Shown here in pieces: positions 1-8,887 of a stretch of 64,000 nucleotides of DNA; the stretch's first letter is position 1; the number at the start of each line of letters is the position of its first letter. Below the pieces are notes generated by a model. The model did not search any database, was not told where the DNA came from, and saw nothing but the letters and a program-made list of their open reading frames with translations. The stretch is from assembly GCF_029239295.1 (NCBI RefSeq), contig NZ_JAQZBC010000005.1:186001-250000 (forward strand), written 5' to 3'. A program made the translations under genes and the position numbers. The stretch comes from Sphingomonas sp. Its GTDB lineage: Bacteria; Pseudomonadota; Alphaproteobacteria; Sphingomonadales; Sphingomonadaceae.

Positions 1-873
1 GCGCGCCAGCATCTCTTCATCCCGTAACCAGGCAAAACTCGAGGCGATCGTGGCCGCGATCACGCCCAGCAACGACAGCAGCAGGCCCACGCTCGCGTGC
101 CCCGCGCCGAGCGCCCCGAGCCCACCCCCCGACACAAGCGCCGCGCCCGCTACCATCGCGGCGCTCGGCACATGGCGGCGCATCAGGGCGGGCAAGCAGG
201 CGCGGGCAACCGGCCGCACGATCCACCGCTGGAACCAGCCGGAGCGCGCGGCGATCGCCGCACTCACCACCGACCGGCTCCGCGTTTCCAGCGTGTCACG
301 GCGACGCTCGATGCCATGACCGTTGCCGCGCTCATCATCGGGCATCTGCAGGCGAAGGGCGCCTGACTGTGCTACCACACGCAGCAGCGCAGATTGCACG
401 TCATAGTCGCGCGGCATCGCCGCTACGTCGCCCAAGTGCCGGCTATCTAATCGGGCGATCCCGGCCCAGGCGTCCCCGCCGCCGATCAGCTCATAAGCAG
501 GGTCGGCCTCGTCTTCCGCCGCCACCAGCAGAACATCGCCGGCCTCGCGCGCGATTGGATGAAGAATCGCTTCGGTCGTGACCAACCCATCGGCCAGCAC
601 CAGCAGGTGAGACAGCGGATGGAGGCGAGCGGCAGCTTCGGCTGCGCTGCGCACCGTATCCACCGTGACGCCCCGACGGCCGATCCGCGCCACTGCGCCG
701 AGCAACTCCGGGGTAACACGCGCAACGACCACCACGATCTGCGCCGCGCCGGCGGCGATCAGCAGGCGCGCCTGATATTCCACAACGGTCATGCCGGCGA
801 AGGGCAAGGTTGCGGCAAGCGTGCCGGGCCGGTCGTCGGCTTCCTGTACGGCGAAGATCAGCCCTGTGAGCAT
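1..873 (-). CDS. Divergent nucleotidyltransferase-like membrane protein, 3' end outside window
   Basis: An open frame of 291 codons reads from ATG at 873 to the left edge without a stop, so the C-terminus is missing. A TAA lies in frame four codons upstream of the ATG, which fixes the start region. Residues 1-150 alternate hydrophobic strands and helices in the way MobA/IspD-type nucleotidyltransferases do (LTGLIFAVQE, IVVVVARVTPE, LLVLADGLVT). The usual Gly-rich NTP loop and its Pro-Lys pair are not recognisable, so it may be catalytically changed. From about residue 215 comes WFQRWIVRPVARAC, then Gly/Ala-rich membrane helices, resembling the start of CDP-alcohol phosphatidyltransferases; the DGxxAR motif is not seen in the part present. 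It lies 65 bp downstream of the Hpt-like gene, probably in one transcript. Function unknown; a nucleotide-sugar or phospholipid head-group role is inference only. Confidence 0.7.
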   Translation of the reverse strand, partial: MLTGLIFAVQEADDRPGTLAATLPFAGMTVVEYQARLLIAAGAAQIVVVVARVTPELLGAVARIGRRGVTVDTVRSAAEAAARLHPLSHLLVLADGLVTTEAILHPIAREAGDVLLVAAEDEADPAYELIGGGDAWAGIARLDSRHLGDVAAMPRDYDVQSALLRVVAQSGALRLQMPDDERGNGHGIERRRDTLETRSRSVVSAAIAARSGWFQRWIVRPVARACLPALMRRHVPSAAMVAGAALVSGGGLGALGAGHASVGLLLSLLGVIAATIASSFAWLRDEEMLAR

Positions 874-938
874 CGGGCGCTGTTACGGTCAGTACCGGAT
901 CGGGGCAATCGCCAACCGCGCGGGTTACGCTGCGCGGC

Positions 939-1253
939 TCACAATCGCGCAATCAGCTGGCGCAGTTGCTTGACCATCTGCCCATCACCAGCGGGCTTGC
1001 CCGCAGCCTCAGTCGCCAGCGCCGCCAGGCGGATCGCACCGAAACTCGCCGCCAGCCCCTTCAGCCGCCATGCCGCTGCACGCCACGTCCCGTCATCCTC
1101 TGCCGCCTCTATGGCGGTCAGCCCGGCTCGCGCGCTATCAACGAAGGCAGCGCGCAGTTCGGCGATCAGCACCGGATCGTCGCCGACCGCTGCGGCAAGC
1201 GCGGCATCGATAGCTCCGGGATCAACGGCCATGCACAGGCCGCTAGCATGCAA
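939..1253 (-). CDS. Hpt-domain-like protein lacking the phospho-acceptor histidine
   Basis: A 104-residue all-helical protein, about the size of one histidine-phosphotransfer domain. Such domains relay phosphate between response-regulator receivers through a histidine in an HxLKG motif. Here residues 62-66 read WRLKG, so the LKG part and the following Gly (FGAIRL) are kept but Trp replaces the histidine. The codon is a clear TGG. The product should fold as a four-helix bundle but cannot take phosphate at the usual position; it could be a receiver-binding decoy or scaffold. A second in-frame Met at residue 8 is another possible start. It is transcribed away from the coiled-coil gene at 1317, and the membrane protein at 873 lies downstream. 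The family call rests on motif context and length. Confidence 0.65.
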   Translation of the reverse strand: MHASGLCMAVDPGAIDAALAAAVGDDPVLIAELRAAFVDSARAGLTAIEAAEDDGTWRAAAWRLKGLAASFGAIRLAALATEAAGKPAGDGQMVKQLRQLIARL

Positions 1254-1316
1254 CGCTTAATCGCAGGTTGCCGCTATTTGCTTTGAGCGACATGAATTCG
1301 TGATACACCTGCGGGA

Positions 1317-3623
1317 ATGACCGGGGGCCCGACGATCATCGACATGCGCACGCGTAAACCCAGCGATGCAGCAATGCACAACATGGAGGAAGCTCCAGCC
1401 GTGATCGCCGAGCAGGTCGCCGTGGAAGATCAACAAGAAACGTATCTGCCCGATGGGGTGGAGCCTGTATCGCCCTGGCGGACGATCGGGCCGGCCGCGC
1501 TGGTCGGCGGATCGCTGGTCTGGGTCGCGCTGGTGCTGTGGCTGGCCCGCAATGACTTGGCGGGCATGTCTGCGCTCGACCTGGCGCAATTCGGCGCGGC
1601 GCTTGTCTCGGTCCCGGCACTCGCAGGGATCGTCTGGCTGTTGGCGCTACGCACGAGCCGCGCCGAGGCCGACCGGTTCGGTGCAACCGCTGCTGCGATG
1701 CGCGAAGAGGCCGCTGCGCTGGAACGCACCGTCGCCTCGCTGTCGGCGGCGCTTGATGCCAATCGTGACAAGCTGGCCGAACAGGCGCGTCAGTTGAGCG
1801 CCCTGGGCGACAGCGCCACCGCGCGTCTTTCCTCGATCGGGCGCGGTCTTTCCGAAGAGATCGACCAGGCCGACGTCCACGCCCGCTCGCTGGCGGAGGC
1901 GGCGACGACTGCTCAGAACAGCCTCTCGGTGCTGCTCGCCACCATGCCCAAGGCGCAGAGTGAGGCCGAAGGGCTGACCACACGGATCGAGAATGCCGGG
2001 CTTGCCGCCGGGCAGCAGGCCGCAGCACTCGACGCACAGATCGTGGCGCTGACCGAACGTGGGCGTGAGGCGGAGGCGGTCGCCGGCGGAGCGGCGCAGA
2101 AGCTCGCGGCGCATATCGGCCGGATGGAGGCGACCAGCGAAACCGCCGGTGCGCGATTGGAAGCTGTCACCGGTGAGATGTCGTCCGCCGTGGACGCCCT
2201 TCTCGACCGCACGGCGCAGGCAATCGACGAATCGCGCAAGGGGATTGCGGCGCAGGCCGACGCCATGCTGGCGATGGTCGGCACCAACCAGGCCGCGCTG
2301 GACACCGCAGCGCGCGAAAGCGCTGAATCGCTGGCTGAGCGGATCGGGGTGATCGAAGTCGTGATCGACCGCATCACCGAACGGCTGGACAAGCAGCGGC
2401 ACGCCAGCGACGGGTTGATCGGCGATCTTCAGGCGGCGCTTGGCGGCATCGAGGATCGGCTCGCGCGCCTGCATCAGCAGGGTGTTGAACGCTCGCAGAT
2501 GCTGGCCGCGTCGATCTCCGCACTCGGCGGCTCTGCCGATGCCATGACACAGGCGCTGGCGGCGGGCGACGCGATGGCGGGCCGCGCTATCGAGACGACC
2601 GAGACCTTGCTGCTTGCACTCGATTCAGCCGCGCGCGAGATCGACGAGACGCTGCCCGCAGCGGTCGACCGCCTCGACGACCGCGTCGTTGCCGCGAAAG
2701 CGGTGGTGGTCGCGGCCAAGCCCGAGCTGCTCGCGCTCGTCACTGCGGCCGAAAGCACGCACGAGGCGATTGAGGCGATTGCCCAGGTGATCGCCGAACA
2801 GCGTAGCAACGTTGATTCGATCACTGGAACGTTGCTCGATACGCTGAATACCGGCCGCGCGAAGGCCGATGCCATGGGGCAGATGGTCGACGAAGCCGCC
2901 GATCGTGCGAACCGCTTCGCCGAAGAGGCAGCGCCGCGCCTGATCGAAATGCTGCTGCGCGTCCGCGACACGGCGACGCAGGCGGCCGAGCATGCGCGCG
3001 AAGTGCTCGCCCGCGTCGTTCCCGAGGCCGCTGACGCGCTCGAAAAGTCTGGCGCCGCAGCGCTGCGTCGTGCCGTCGACGCTGGCCTGGACAAGCAGAT
3101 CGCACAGATCGCAACGACCGCGGACGCCGCCGTCGGTGCCGCGACGCAGGCCGCGGCCCGTCTCGACCAGCAGTTGCAGGCGATCCATGCGCTGACCGTC
3201 GCGGTGGACGAGCGGATCGATACCGCGCGTACCGAGCGTGAGCAGCAGGAACAGGAAAGCTTCGCGCGGCGTGCCGCGGTGCTGATTGACGCGCTCAACT
3301 CGGCAGCGATCGACATCACGCGCAACTTCGCCACGGACGTCGCCGACAGCGCATGGGCCGCTTATCTGAAGGGCGACCGGGGCGTCTTCACCCGTCGTGC
3401 TGTCCGCCTGCTGGGCGACGTCGAACACCGTGAAATCGCTGCCCTGTATGACGAGGACGCCGAGTTCCGCGATCAGGTGAACCGTTACATCCACGATTTC
3501 GAGGCCATGCTGCGCATCATCCTGGCGCAGCGCGACGGCTCGCCGCTGGGTGTGACGTTGCTCTCGTCCGACATGGGCAAGCTCTACGTCGCGCTCGCGC
3601 AGGCGATCGAACGACTTCGCTGA
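1317..3623 (+). CDS. Two-TM, long coiled-coil protein (TipN-like architecture)
   Basis: A 768-residue protein with a charged N-terminal tail (1-52), two membrane segments (about 57-77 and 92-112) and some 550 residues of Ala/Glu/Gln/Arg-rich heptad sequence (about 115-660). It ends in a compact, less repetitive C-terminal segment of about 95 residues (WAAYLKGDRGVFTRRAVRLL; final IERLR). Two N-terminal membrane helices followed by a large cytoplasmic coiled coil is the layout of the alphaproteobacterial birth-scar/polarity protein TipN. I cannot confirm homology from the sequence alone; a chemoreceptor-like or generic coiled-coil protein is the alternative. An ATG at 1344 is another possible start. 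It is a single-gene unit, divergent from the Hpt-like gene, and ends just before a strong terminator at 3674. Confidence 0.75.
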   Translation: MTGGPTIIDMRTRKPSDAAMHNMEEAPAVIAEQVAVEDQQETYLPDGVEPVSPWRTIGPAALVGGSLVWVALVLWLARNDLAGMSALDLAQFGAALVSVPALAGIVWLLALRTSRAEADRFGATAAAMREEAAALERTVASLSAALDANRDKLAEQARQLSALGDSATARLSSIGRGLSEEIDQADVHARSLAEAATTAQNSLSVLLATMPKAQSEAEGLTTRIENAGLAAGQQAAALDAQIVALTERGREAEAVAGGAAQKLAAHIGRMEATSETAGARLEAVTGEMSSAVDALLDRTAQAIDESRKGIAAQADAMLAMVGTNQAALDTAARESAESLAERIGVIEVVIDRITERLDKQRHASDGLIGDLQAALGGIEDRLARLHQQGVERSQMLAASISALGGSADAMTQALAAGDAMAGRAIETTETLLLALDSAAREIDETLPAAVDRLDDRVVAAKAVVVAAKPELLALVTAAESTHEAIEAIAQVIAEQRSNVDSITGTLLDTLNTGRAKADAMGQMVDEAADRANRFAEEAAPRLIEMLLRVRDTATQAAEHAREVLARVVPEAADALEKSGAAALRRAVDAGLDKQIAQIATTADAAVGAATQAAARLDQQLQAIHALTVAVDERIDTARTEREQQEQESFARRAAVLIDALNSAAIDITRNFATDVADSAWAAYLKGDRGVFTRRAVRLLGDVEHREIAALYDEDAEFRDQVNRYIHDFEAMLRIILAQRDGSPLGVTLLSSDMGKLYVALAQAIERLR

Positions 3624-3673
3624 GACCGGCGCCTGCCCGACTAGGCAGACAGGCTAACCGGCAGGGATCATGA

Positions 3674-3709
3674 AAAAGCCCAGGAGCGGCGATCCGCTCC
3701 TGGGCTTTT
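3674..3709. terminator. Bidirectional intrinsic terminator
   Basis: A perfect 16-bp stem (AAAAGCCCAGGAGCGG, 3674-3689, pairing with 3694-3709) with a CGAT loop, A-rich on one side and T-rich on the other. It works on both strands and sits between the convergent coiled-coil gene (+) and the end of the nuo-birA-coaX-rnj-DUF1467 unit (-). Confidence 0.93.
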
Positions 3710-3714
3710 CTATG

Positions 3715-4002
3715 TCAATCGACGGTCGAGGTGCCGATGCCGTATTTGGTCATGTCGACCATGTCGGGCGTGATCCACCCAAACAGATAGTTGGCGTAGA
3801 ACAACACGAACAGCACCGTCGCCACGATCGTCACGCGGATCGCCGTGCGGGCGGCGGCGAACTCATGTGGTGCACTCTCCGCCTGCCCGGGCACATGATC
3901 CTGCCCGGCCTCCTCACTGGTGCGAACACCAAAGGGAAGCACGAGAAAGACGGAAAAGGCCCAGAACAGGATGTAGATCGCCAGGGCCGACGTCCAGTTC
4001 AT
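3715..4002 (-). CDS. DUF1467 family membrane protein
   Basis: A 95-residue protein with two membrane helices (residues about 5-25 and 57-77), a short central hydrophilic stretch and a GWITPDM motif near the C-terminus, matching the small alphaproteobacterial DUF1467 family in length and layout. Its function is unknown. It starts 6 bp after the RNase J stop and is the last gene before the terminator at 3674-3709, so it is probably cotranscribed with rnj and the genes upstream. Confidence 0.8.
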   Translation of the reverse strand: MNWTSALAIYILFWAFSVFLVLPFGVRTSEEAGQDHVPGQAESAPHEFAAARTAIRVTIVATVLFVLFYANYLFGWITPDMVDMTKYGIGTSTVD

Positions 4003-4008
4003 CGCTCG

Positions 4009-5646
4009 TCAGACCTCCAGCACCATGACATCTACGACGGGCTTCTTGCCGGTCCAGCGCGTGGCGCAGCGGCGCACCGCCAGACGGACGTCTTCCCGCA
4101 GGCGATCCAGGTCGCGCGCATTGCCCGATACTGCCTCCGCGGCAGCATCTTCGGCGTCGGCGATGAACGCCGCGCGCTCCTCTTCGACCGGAATGCCCTG
4201 CAGGCTGACCCTCGGCGCGCCGGCGAGGCGGCGGTTCTTGCCCACGGCTACCGCAACCGAGATTTGGCCGTGAAGGCTGATCCGGCGGCGCTCGTTGATC
4301 GTGCCCCCATCGGCGGGAAGGATGACATCACCGTCCAACACCAGGCGGCCGACCGGCGCATTGCCGATCTTCGTGGGCTTGCCCGGCGCCAGCCGGACGA
4401 TGTCGCCATCGGTCTGCACGACTGCCTCTGGAATCCCCTTCGACAAGCCGAAGCGCGCCTGCTCCATCAGGTGGCGCATCTCGCCATGCACCGGCACCAG
4501 AATCCGCGGGCGGAGCCAGCCATATAGCGCCTCCAGCTCGGGCTGACCCGGATGGCCGGAAACATGGACGTGCGCCTGCTTCTCCGTGACCATCTTCACG
4601 CCGCGCCCTGCCAGCGCGTTCTGGATCCGGCCGATCGCCACTTCGTTGCCGGGGATCTGCTTGGACGAAAAGACGACCGTATCGCCGGAATCGAGCCGGA
4701 TCGGATGGTTGCCGGTCGCGATACGCGCCAGCGCGGCGCGATCCTCGCCCTGCCCGCCGGTCGCCACGATCAGCACCTTATCGCGCGGCAGGCGCATCGC
4801 CACATCCGGGGTAACCGTGTCCGGAAACTGCTTCAGATAGCCGCAGGCGCGCGCCACCTTGATGATCCGGTCGAGCGAGCGGCCGGCGACACAAAGCGCA
4901 CGTCCGGTTTCCACGGCCACCTGGCCCAGCGTGTGCAGGCGCGCCGCGTTGGAGGCGAAGGTGGTCACGACCACCCGGCCACGCGCACTGGAGATCGCCT
5001 CCATCAGGCCGGTCTGGACGGTACTTTCCGACCCCGACGCCTCGGCATTGAGGACATTGGTGGAATCGCACACCAGTACGTCGATGCCGCGATCACCGAT
5101 CGCCTTCAGCTCTTCGGGTGAGGCAGGCGTGCCGATGACGGGGGCTGCATCCAGCTTCCAATCGCCGGTGTGGAACACCCGGCCTGCCGGCGTATCGATC
5201 ACCAGCGCATTGGCTTCGGGGATCGAATGCGACATCGGGACGAATTCGAACCCGAACGGTCCGACGCGAAAGGCGTTGCCCGGCTGAATCACACGCAGCT
5301 TCACGCGATCCGCGATCCGCTCCTCCTCCAGCTTGTGCCGGATCAGGCCCGCGGTGAACGGCGTGGCATAGATCGGCACGCCCAGATCATCGGCGAGGTA
5401 CGGCAGCGCCCCGATGTGATCTTCATGCCCATGGGTGATCACGATGCCGTCGAGGGTATCGAGCTGATCCTCGATGAAGCCCAGGTCCGGGAGGACCAGG
5501 TCGATCCCCGGATATTGATGGTCGGCAAAGGTAACGCCGCAATCCACCATCACCCACCGGCCATCATGGCCGTACAGGTTCACGTTCATTCCGATTTCGC
5601 CTGAGCCGCCGAGGGCGCAGAACAGCAGTTCGTTCTTCTTGGAAAT
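4009..5646 (-). CDS. rnj: Ribonuclease J, apparent ATT start
   Basis: Metallo-beta-lactamase/beta-CASP ribonuclease with 5'-to-3' exonuclease and endonuclease activity in rRNA and mRNA processing. The zinc motif HGHEDH is at about residues 69-74; HTGDWKLD and the C-terminal HVSGHPG and VPVHGE motifs are also present. The first ATG (5587-5589) would remove the strand and loop LLFCALGGSGEIG that open every RNase J. That segment is encoded in frame upstream, and the frame stays open to a TGA just beyond 5660. No ATG, GTG or TTG lies in that stretch. The best start is ATT at 5644-5646, with GAAGGA exactly 8 nt upstream (complement of 5655-5660), giving MSKKNELLF and 545 residues, the normal family length. 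Conventional annotation would start at 5589 (526 residues). Confidence 0.93.
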   Translation of the reverse strand: MSKKNELLFCALGGSGEIGMNVNLYGHDGRWVMVDCGVTFADHQYPGIDLVLPDLGFIEDQLDTLDGIVITHGHEDHIGALPYLADDLGVPIYATPFTAGLIRHKLEEERIADRVKLRVIQPGNAFRVGPFGFEFVPMSHSIPEANALVIDTPAGRVFHTGDWKLDAAPVIGTPASPEELKAIGDRGIDVLVCDSTNVLNAEASGSESTVQTGLMEAISSARGRVVVTTFASNAARLHTLGQVAVETGRALCVAGRSLDRIIKVARACGYLKQFPDTVTPDVAMRLPRDKVLIVATGGQGEDRAALARIATGNHPIRLDSGDTVVFSSKQIPGNEVAIGRIQNALAGRGVKMVTEKQAHVHVSGHPGQPELEALYGWLRPRILVPVHGEMRHLMEQARFGLSKGIPEAVVQTDGDIVRLAPGKPTKIGNAPVGRLVLDGDVILPADGGTINERRRISLHGQISVAVAVGKNRRLAGAPRVSLQGIPVEEERAAFIADAEDAAAEAVSGNARDLDRLREDVRLAVRRCATRWTGKKPVVDVMVLEV

Positions 5647-5660
5647 GGTCTCAATCCTTC
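5644..5660 (-). promoter_or_regulatory. Ribosome binding site and ATT start codon of rnj
   Basis: GAAGGA (complement of 5655-5660), 8 nt, then ATT (complement of 5644-5646). The frame continues directly into conserved RNase J sequence. One T-to-G change would make the codon ATG. An AUU start makes translation sensitive to initiation factor IF3, as for E. coli infC and pcnB. Confidence 0.6.
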
Positions 5661-5865
5661 ACTGCCCCTCGGGCCTTCGCCCGACGGGTAGGCGCGCCAT
5701 GCACGCCTGTTTCAAATGGCCTTCAAATCTGGGGGAGGCCTTCCCCAATCTCGTGGCGCTCCGACCGGTGTCGAAAGCGCCGTAACCGTGCAGCCCAGAA
5801 GGGATCATCGTCTCACCACCGGCGTCTCGCCAGGCGGGCAACGATCCCCTCAGCCGCCAAAAAGC

Positions 5866-6666
5866 TCAGGCAGCGATATGGGCGCGCTCCCACATGATCG
5901 CCAGCCCCTGGATCGTCAGATCGGGCTCGATCGCGTCGAACACATCAGTGTGCTGCTCGAACAAGGTGGCTAGGCCGCCGGTCGCGATCACCTTTGCCGG
6001 CCGGCCGATCTCCGCCTTCATCCGATCGACCAGCCCCTCGATCATCGCGATATAGCCCCAATAGATGCCGATATTCATCTGATCGACGGTGTTGCGGCCG
6101 ATCACCCCGACGTTGCCCTTCGGCGCCTCGATCGCGATCCGCGGCAGCTTCGCGGCAGCGTTGACCAGCGCGTCGAGCGACAGGTTGATCCCGGGTGCGA
6201 TGATGCCACCCTTATACGCCCCGTTGAAATCGGACACGTCCAGCGTCGTCGCGGTGCCGAAGTCGATCACGATCAGGTCACCAGGATGCAGCGCATGGGC
6301 GGCGATCGTGTTGACCGCTCGGTCGGCGCCCAGGCTCTGCGGTTCGTCCACGTCCAGCGCGACGCCCCATTCAACCGGCGCCCGGCCAGCGATCAACGCG
6401 TCGGTGCCGAAATATTTGGTCGACAGCACTTCCAGGTTGTGGAGCGCGCGCGGCACGACGGTGGAAATGATCACCCCGTCGACGTCGCTACGCTGATACC
6501 CTTCGAGCGCCAGCAGCTGGCTCAGCCAGACCGCATATTCATCTGCGGTGCGGCGCGGATCGGTCGCGATGCGCCACCGGGCACGGATTTCACGCCCGCC
6601 TTGCGGCCGCGACGCGATCAGCGCGAACACCACGTTGGTATTTCCCGCATCCACCGCGAGCAGCAT
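5866..6666 (-). CDS. coaX: Type III pantothenate kinase
   Basis: Phosphorylates pantothenate in the first step of coenzyme A synthesis, in the cytoplasm. The 266 residues fit CoaX. The N-terminal phosphate-1 motif is [15 protein letters not shown], the central DFGTATTLD and GGIIAPGI motifs are typical of ASKHA-fold CoaX, and VIATGGLA lies near residue 230. CoaX needs a monovalent cation and is not inhibited by CoA (family knowledge). A GGAG-type ribosome site lies just upstream of the ATG, 11 bp after the birA stop. The order nuoN-birA-coaX-rnj is common in alphaproteobacteria. Confidence 0.96.
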   Translation of the reverse strand: MLLAVDAGNTNVVFALIASRPQGGREIRARWRIATDPRRTADEYAVWLSQLLALEGYQRSDVDGVIISTVVPRALHNLEVLSTKYFGTDALIAGRAPVEWGVALDVDEPQSLGADRAVNTIAAHALHPGDLIVIDFGTATTLDVSDFNGAYKGGIIAPGINLSLDALVNAAAKLPRIAIEAPKGNVGVIGRNTVDQMNIGIYWGYIAMIEGLVDRMKAEIGRPAKVIATGGLATLFEQHTDVFDAIEPDLTIQGLAIMWERAHIAA

Positions 6667-6677
6667 TATTCCCTCTC

Positions 6678-7400
6678 CTACACCAGGAACACGTCGGCCG
6701 CGTGAATGACACGCGCGGTACCGTCCGCCAAGCGCAGCCGTAACGCGCCGTCACTCGCCAGACCATCATATTTGCCGGGTACGGAGGAGCCGTCCGACAG
6801 ATTGGCGATCAGCGGCGTACCGCTCGGATGCGCCTGCCGCTCCCAGCGGGAGATGACGGGCGCCAGTCCTTCGCGGCGCCAGATATCCAGCCAGGTCGCG
6901 AAGTCAGCAACGAGATGCTCGTAAAGCTCGGCCGCGGAATGGACCCACAGGCGCCCGGCAAGGCTCGCGGTCGCCCGCCCCTCGATCGACGGATGGCTGG
7001 CGAGGTTCACGCCAAAGCCGGCGACGATAGCATCGCCATGCCGCTCCAGCAGGATGCCCGCCAGCTTGGCGTTATCCAACAGCAGGTCGTTGGGCCATTT
7101 GATCGTGACCGCTGGGCACCCCAGCGACGTGATCGTCTCCGCCAGCGCCACCGCACATACCAGCGCAAGCGAAGCGGCGGGCGGATCACCCGGTCGCGCC
7201 CGAACCAGCGTACTCGCGTAGAGATTGCCGATCGGGGAGCTCCATGGCTTCCCCTGTCGGCCGCGCCCGGCGGTCTGCCGCTCAGCCCGCAGCCAGCTCC
7301 CTTCCGGGGCGCCGGCCGCGGCGAGGGCGAGTACGTCGGCGTTGGTGGAACCCGTCTCGGCGATCGTCCGAACGAGTCCCTTGTCCGCGGCGCTCACCAC
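6678..7400 (-). CDS. birA: Biotin--[acetyl-CoA-carboxylase] ligase
   Basis: Activates biotin as biotinyl-AMP and attaches it to the carrier protein of acetyl-CoA carboxylase. Visible motifs are TGSTN (substrate loop), [15 protein letters not shown] (biotin/ATP loop), IKWPNDLLL and AGILLE with GFGVNL. There is no N-terminal helix-turn-helix, so it is a mono-functional ligase and not the repressor type. An ATG at 7457 gives 259 residues but overlaps nuoN by 34 bp with a poorly conserved extension. I prefer the tandem GTG codons at 7400/7397, which follow a GAGGGCGG ribosome site and give about 240 residues. It is translationally close-coupled to nuoN. Confidence 0.94.
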   Translation of the reverse strand: MVSAADKGLVRTIAETGSTNADVLALAAAGAPEGSWLRAERQTAGRGRQGKPWSSPIGNLYASTLVRARPGDPPAASLALVCAVALAETITSLGCPAVTIKWPNDLLLDNAKLAGILLERHGDAIVAGFGVNLASHPSIEGRATASLAGRLWVHSAAELYEHLVADFATWLDIWRREGLAPVISRWERQAHPSGTPLIANLSDGSSVPGKYDGLASDGALRLRLADGTARVIHAADVFLV

Positions 7401-7423
7401 CCCGCCCTCACGGTCTGTGACCG

Positions 7424-8887
7424 TCAGAACAGTGCCTGCGCCGCGTTCATCGTCCACGCGCTCAGCAGCGGGATCGCCAGATAGCCTAGCGGCGACACCG
7501 CCACAGCGGCGAAGGCGATCATGCCACCTTCCAGCTTATCACCCTCGCCAAACGGCACGGTGGGCTCGTCGAAGTACATCGTCTTGACGACGCGCAGGTA
7601 GTAATAGGCGCCAATCGTGCTCGCCGCGATGCCGATGACGGCCAGCGGGAACAGGCCGGCGCGAACCGCCGCATCGAACACCGCAAACTTCGCCCAGAAG
7701 CCGAACAGCGGCGGAATACCCGCCAGGCTGAACATGAAGATCGCTAGGCCAGCCGCAAGCCACGGCCGCGTGCGCGACAGACCCGCCAGCGACTCGAGCG
7801 TCTCTACCGGTTGCCCCTCAGGCGTGCGCATTTGAAGCACGACAAGGAACGAGCCCAGCGTCATGATGACGTAGATCGTCATATAGGTCAGGACCGCAGC
7901 GACACCTTCAGGCGTGGCCGCAGCCAGACCGATCAGTGCGAAGCCCACGTTGTTGATCGACGAGTAGGCCAACAGCCGCTTGATGTTGCTCTGACCGATA
8001 GCAGCAACCGCACCGAAGATGATCGAGGCCAGCGCGGCGAAGATCACGATCTGGCGCCACTGGTCCTCCGCCGGGCCCATCGCTTCGATCGCGACACGGA
8101 CCGCGAGGCCCATGGCGGCAACCTTCGGCGCGGATGCGAAGAATGCGGTGACCGGCGTCGGGGCGCCTTCATAGACATCCGGCGTCCACATGTGGAACGG
8201 CACGGCGCTGATCTTGAAGGCGATGCCCGCAAAGACGAACACCAGGCCGAACATCAGACCGATCGATCGGCCATCGCCGCTCAACGGCGCCGACGCATAG
8301 GCGCCTGCAATCTCGTCGAACATGGTCGAACCGGTGAAGCCGTACACCAGGCTGATGCCATAGAGCAGGATCCCGCTCGCCAGTGCGCCCAGGACGAAAT
8401 ACTTGAGGCCTGCTTCTGCCGACCGCTGGTCCTGCCGCATGAAGCTGGCGAGAACATAGGCCGCCAGGCTCTGCAGCTCGAGGCCGATGTACAGCGTCAG
8501 CAGGTCGCCCGCCGACACCATCACGCCCATGCCGATCGCCGACAGCAGGATCAGGACCGGATATTCCGGACGCAAGTCATCACCGGCCGTGCGCTCGAAG
8601 AAACGCGGGGCCAGCAGGATGGCAACCGCTGCCGTCAGATAGATCAGCACCTTGGAGAAACCGGCAAAGGCGTCGGCGCGATACATGCCGTCGAATGCGG
8701 AGCCGCCGTTGGTGGCCGGCCCGATCAGCGCCAGGCATGCGCCGCCCAAGATTGCCACGGCCGTCCACGACACCGCGCGCGTCGACGCCGGGCCGCCCCA
8801 CGCAGCCACCAGCATCAATGCCAACGCACCCAGCGCCAGCACGATCTCGGGAAGGGTCATCGCGACCTGCGATGCGTAGTCCATCAA
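7424..8887 (-). CDS. nuoN: NADH-quinone oxidoreductase subunit N
   Basis: Antiporter-like proton-pumping subunit of respiratory complex I in the inner membrane; 487 residues, close to E. coli NuoN. About 14 membrane helices, with the Mrp-antiporter core including LQSLAAYVLASF, KISAVPFHMWTPDVYEGAPTP (TM7 Lys and the following Pro-rich helix) and KRLLAYSSINNVG (TM8 region). The start overlaps the nuoM stop by 4 bp (ATGA), showing coupled translation. It is the last nuo gene and runs into birA. Confidence 0.98.
   Translation of the reverse strand: MMDYASQVAMTLPEIVLALGALALMLVAAWGGPASTRAVSWTAVAILGGACLALIGPATNGGSAFDGMYRADAFAGFSKVLIYLTAAVAILLAPRFFERTAGDDLRPEYPVLILLSAIGMGVMVSAGDLLTLYIGLELQSLAAYVLASFMRQDQRSAEAGLKYFVLGALASGILLYGISLVYGFTGSTMFDEIAGAYASAPLSGDGRSIGLMFGLVFVFAGIAFKISAVPFHMWTPDVYEGAPTPVTAFFASAPKVAAMGLAVRVAIEAMGPAEDQWRQIVIFAALASIIFGAVAAIGQSNIKRLLAYSSINNVGFALIGLAAATPEGVAAVLTYMTIYVIMTLGSFLVVLQMRTPEGQPVETLESLAGLSRTRPWLAAGLAIFMFSLAGIPPLFGFWAKFAVFDAAVRAGLFPLAVIGIAASTIGAYYYLRVVKTMYFDEPTVPFGEGDKLEGGMIAFAAVAVSPLGYLAIPLLSAWTMNAAQALF

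Noticed and set aside
5587..5660. Frameshift or pseudogene at the RNase J 5' end
   Set aside because: The upstream conserved segment is in the same frame as the rest of the gene, so no frameshift is needed; only the start codon is unusual.
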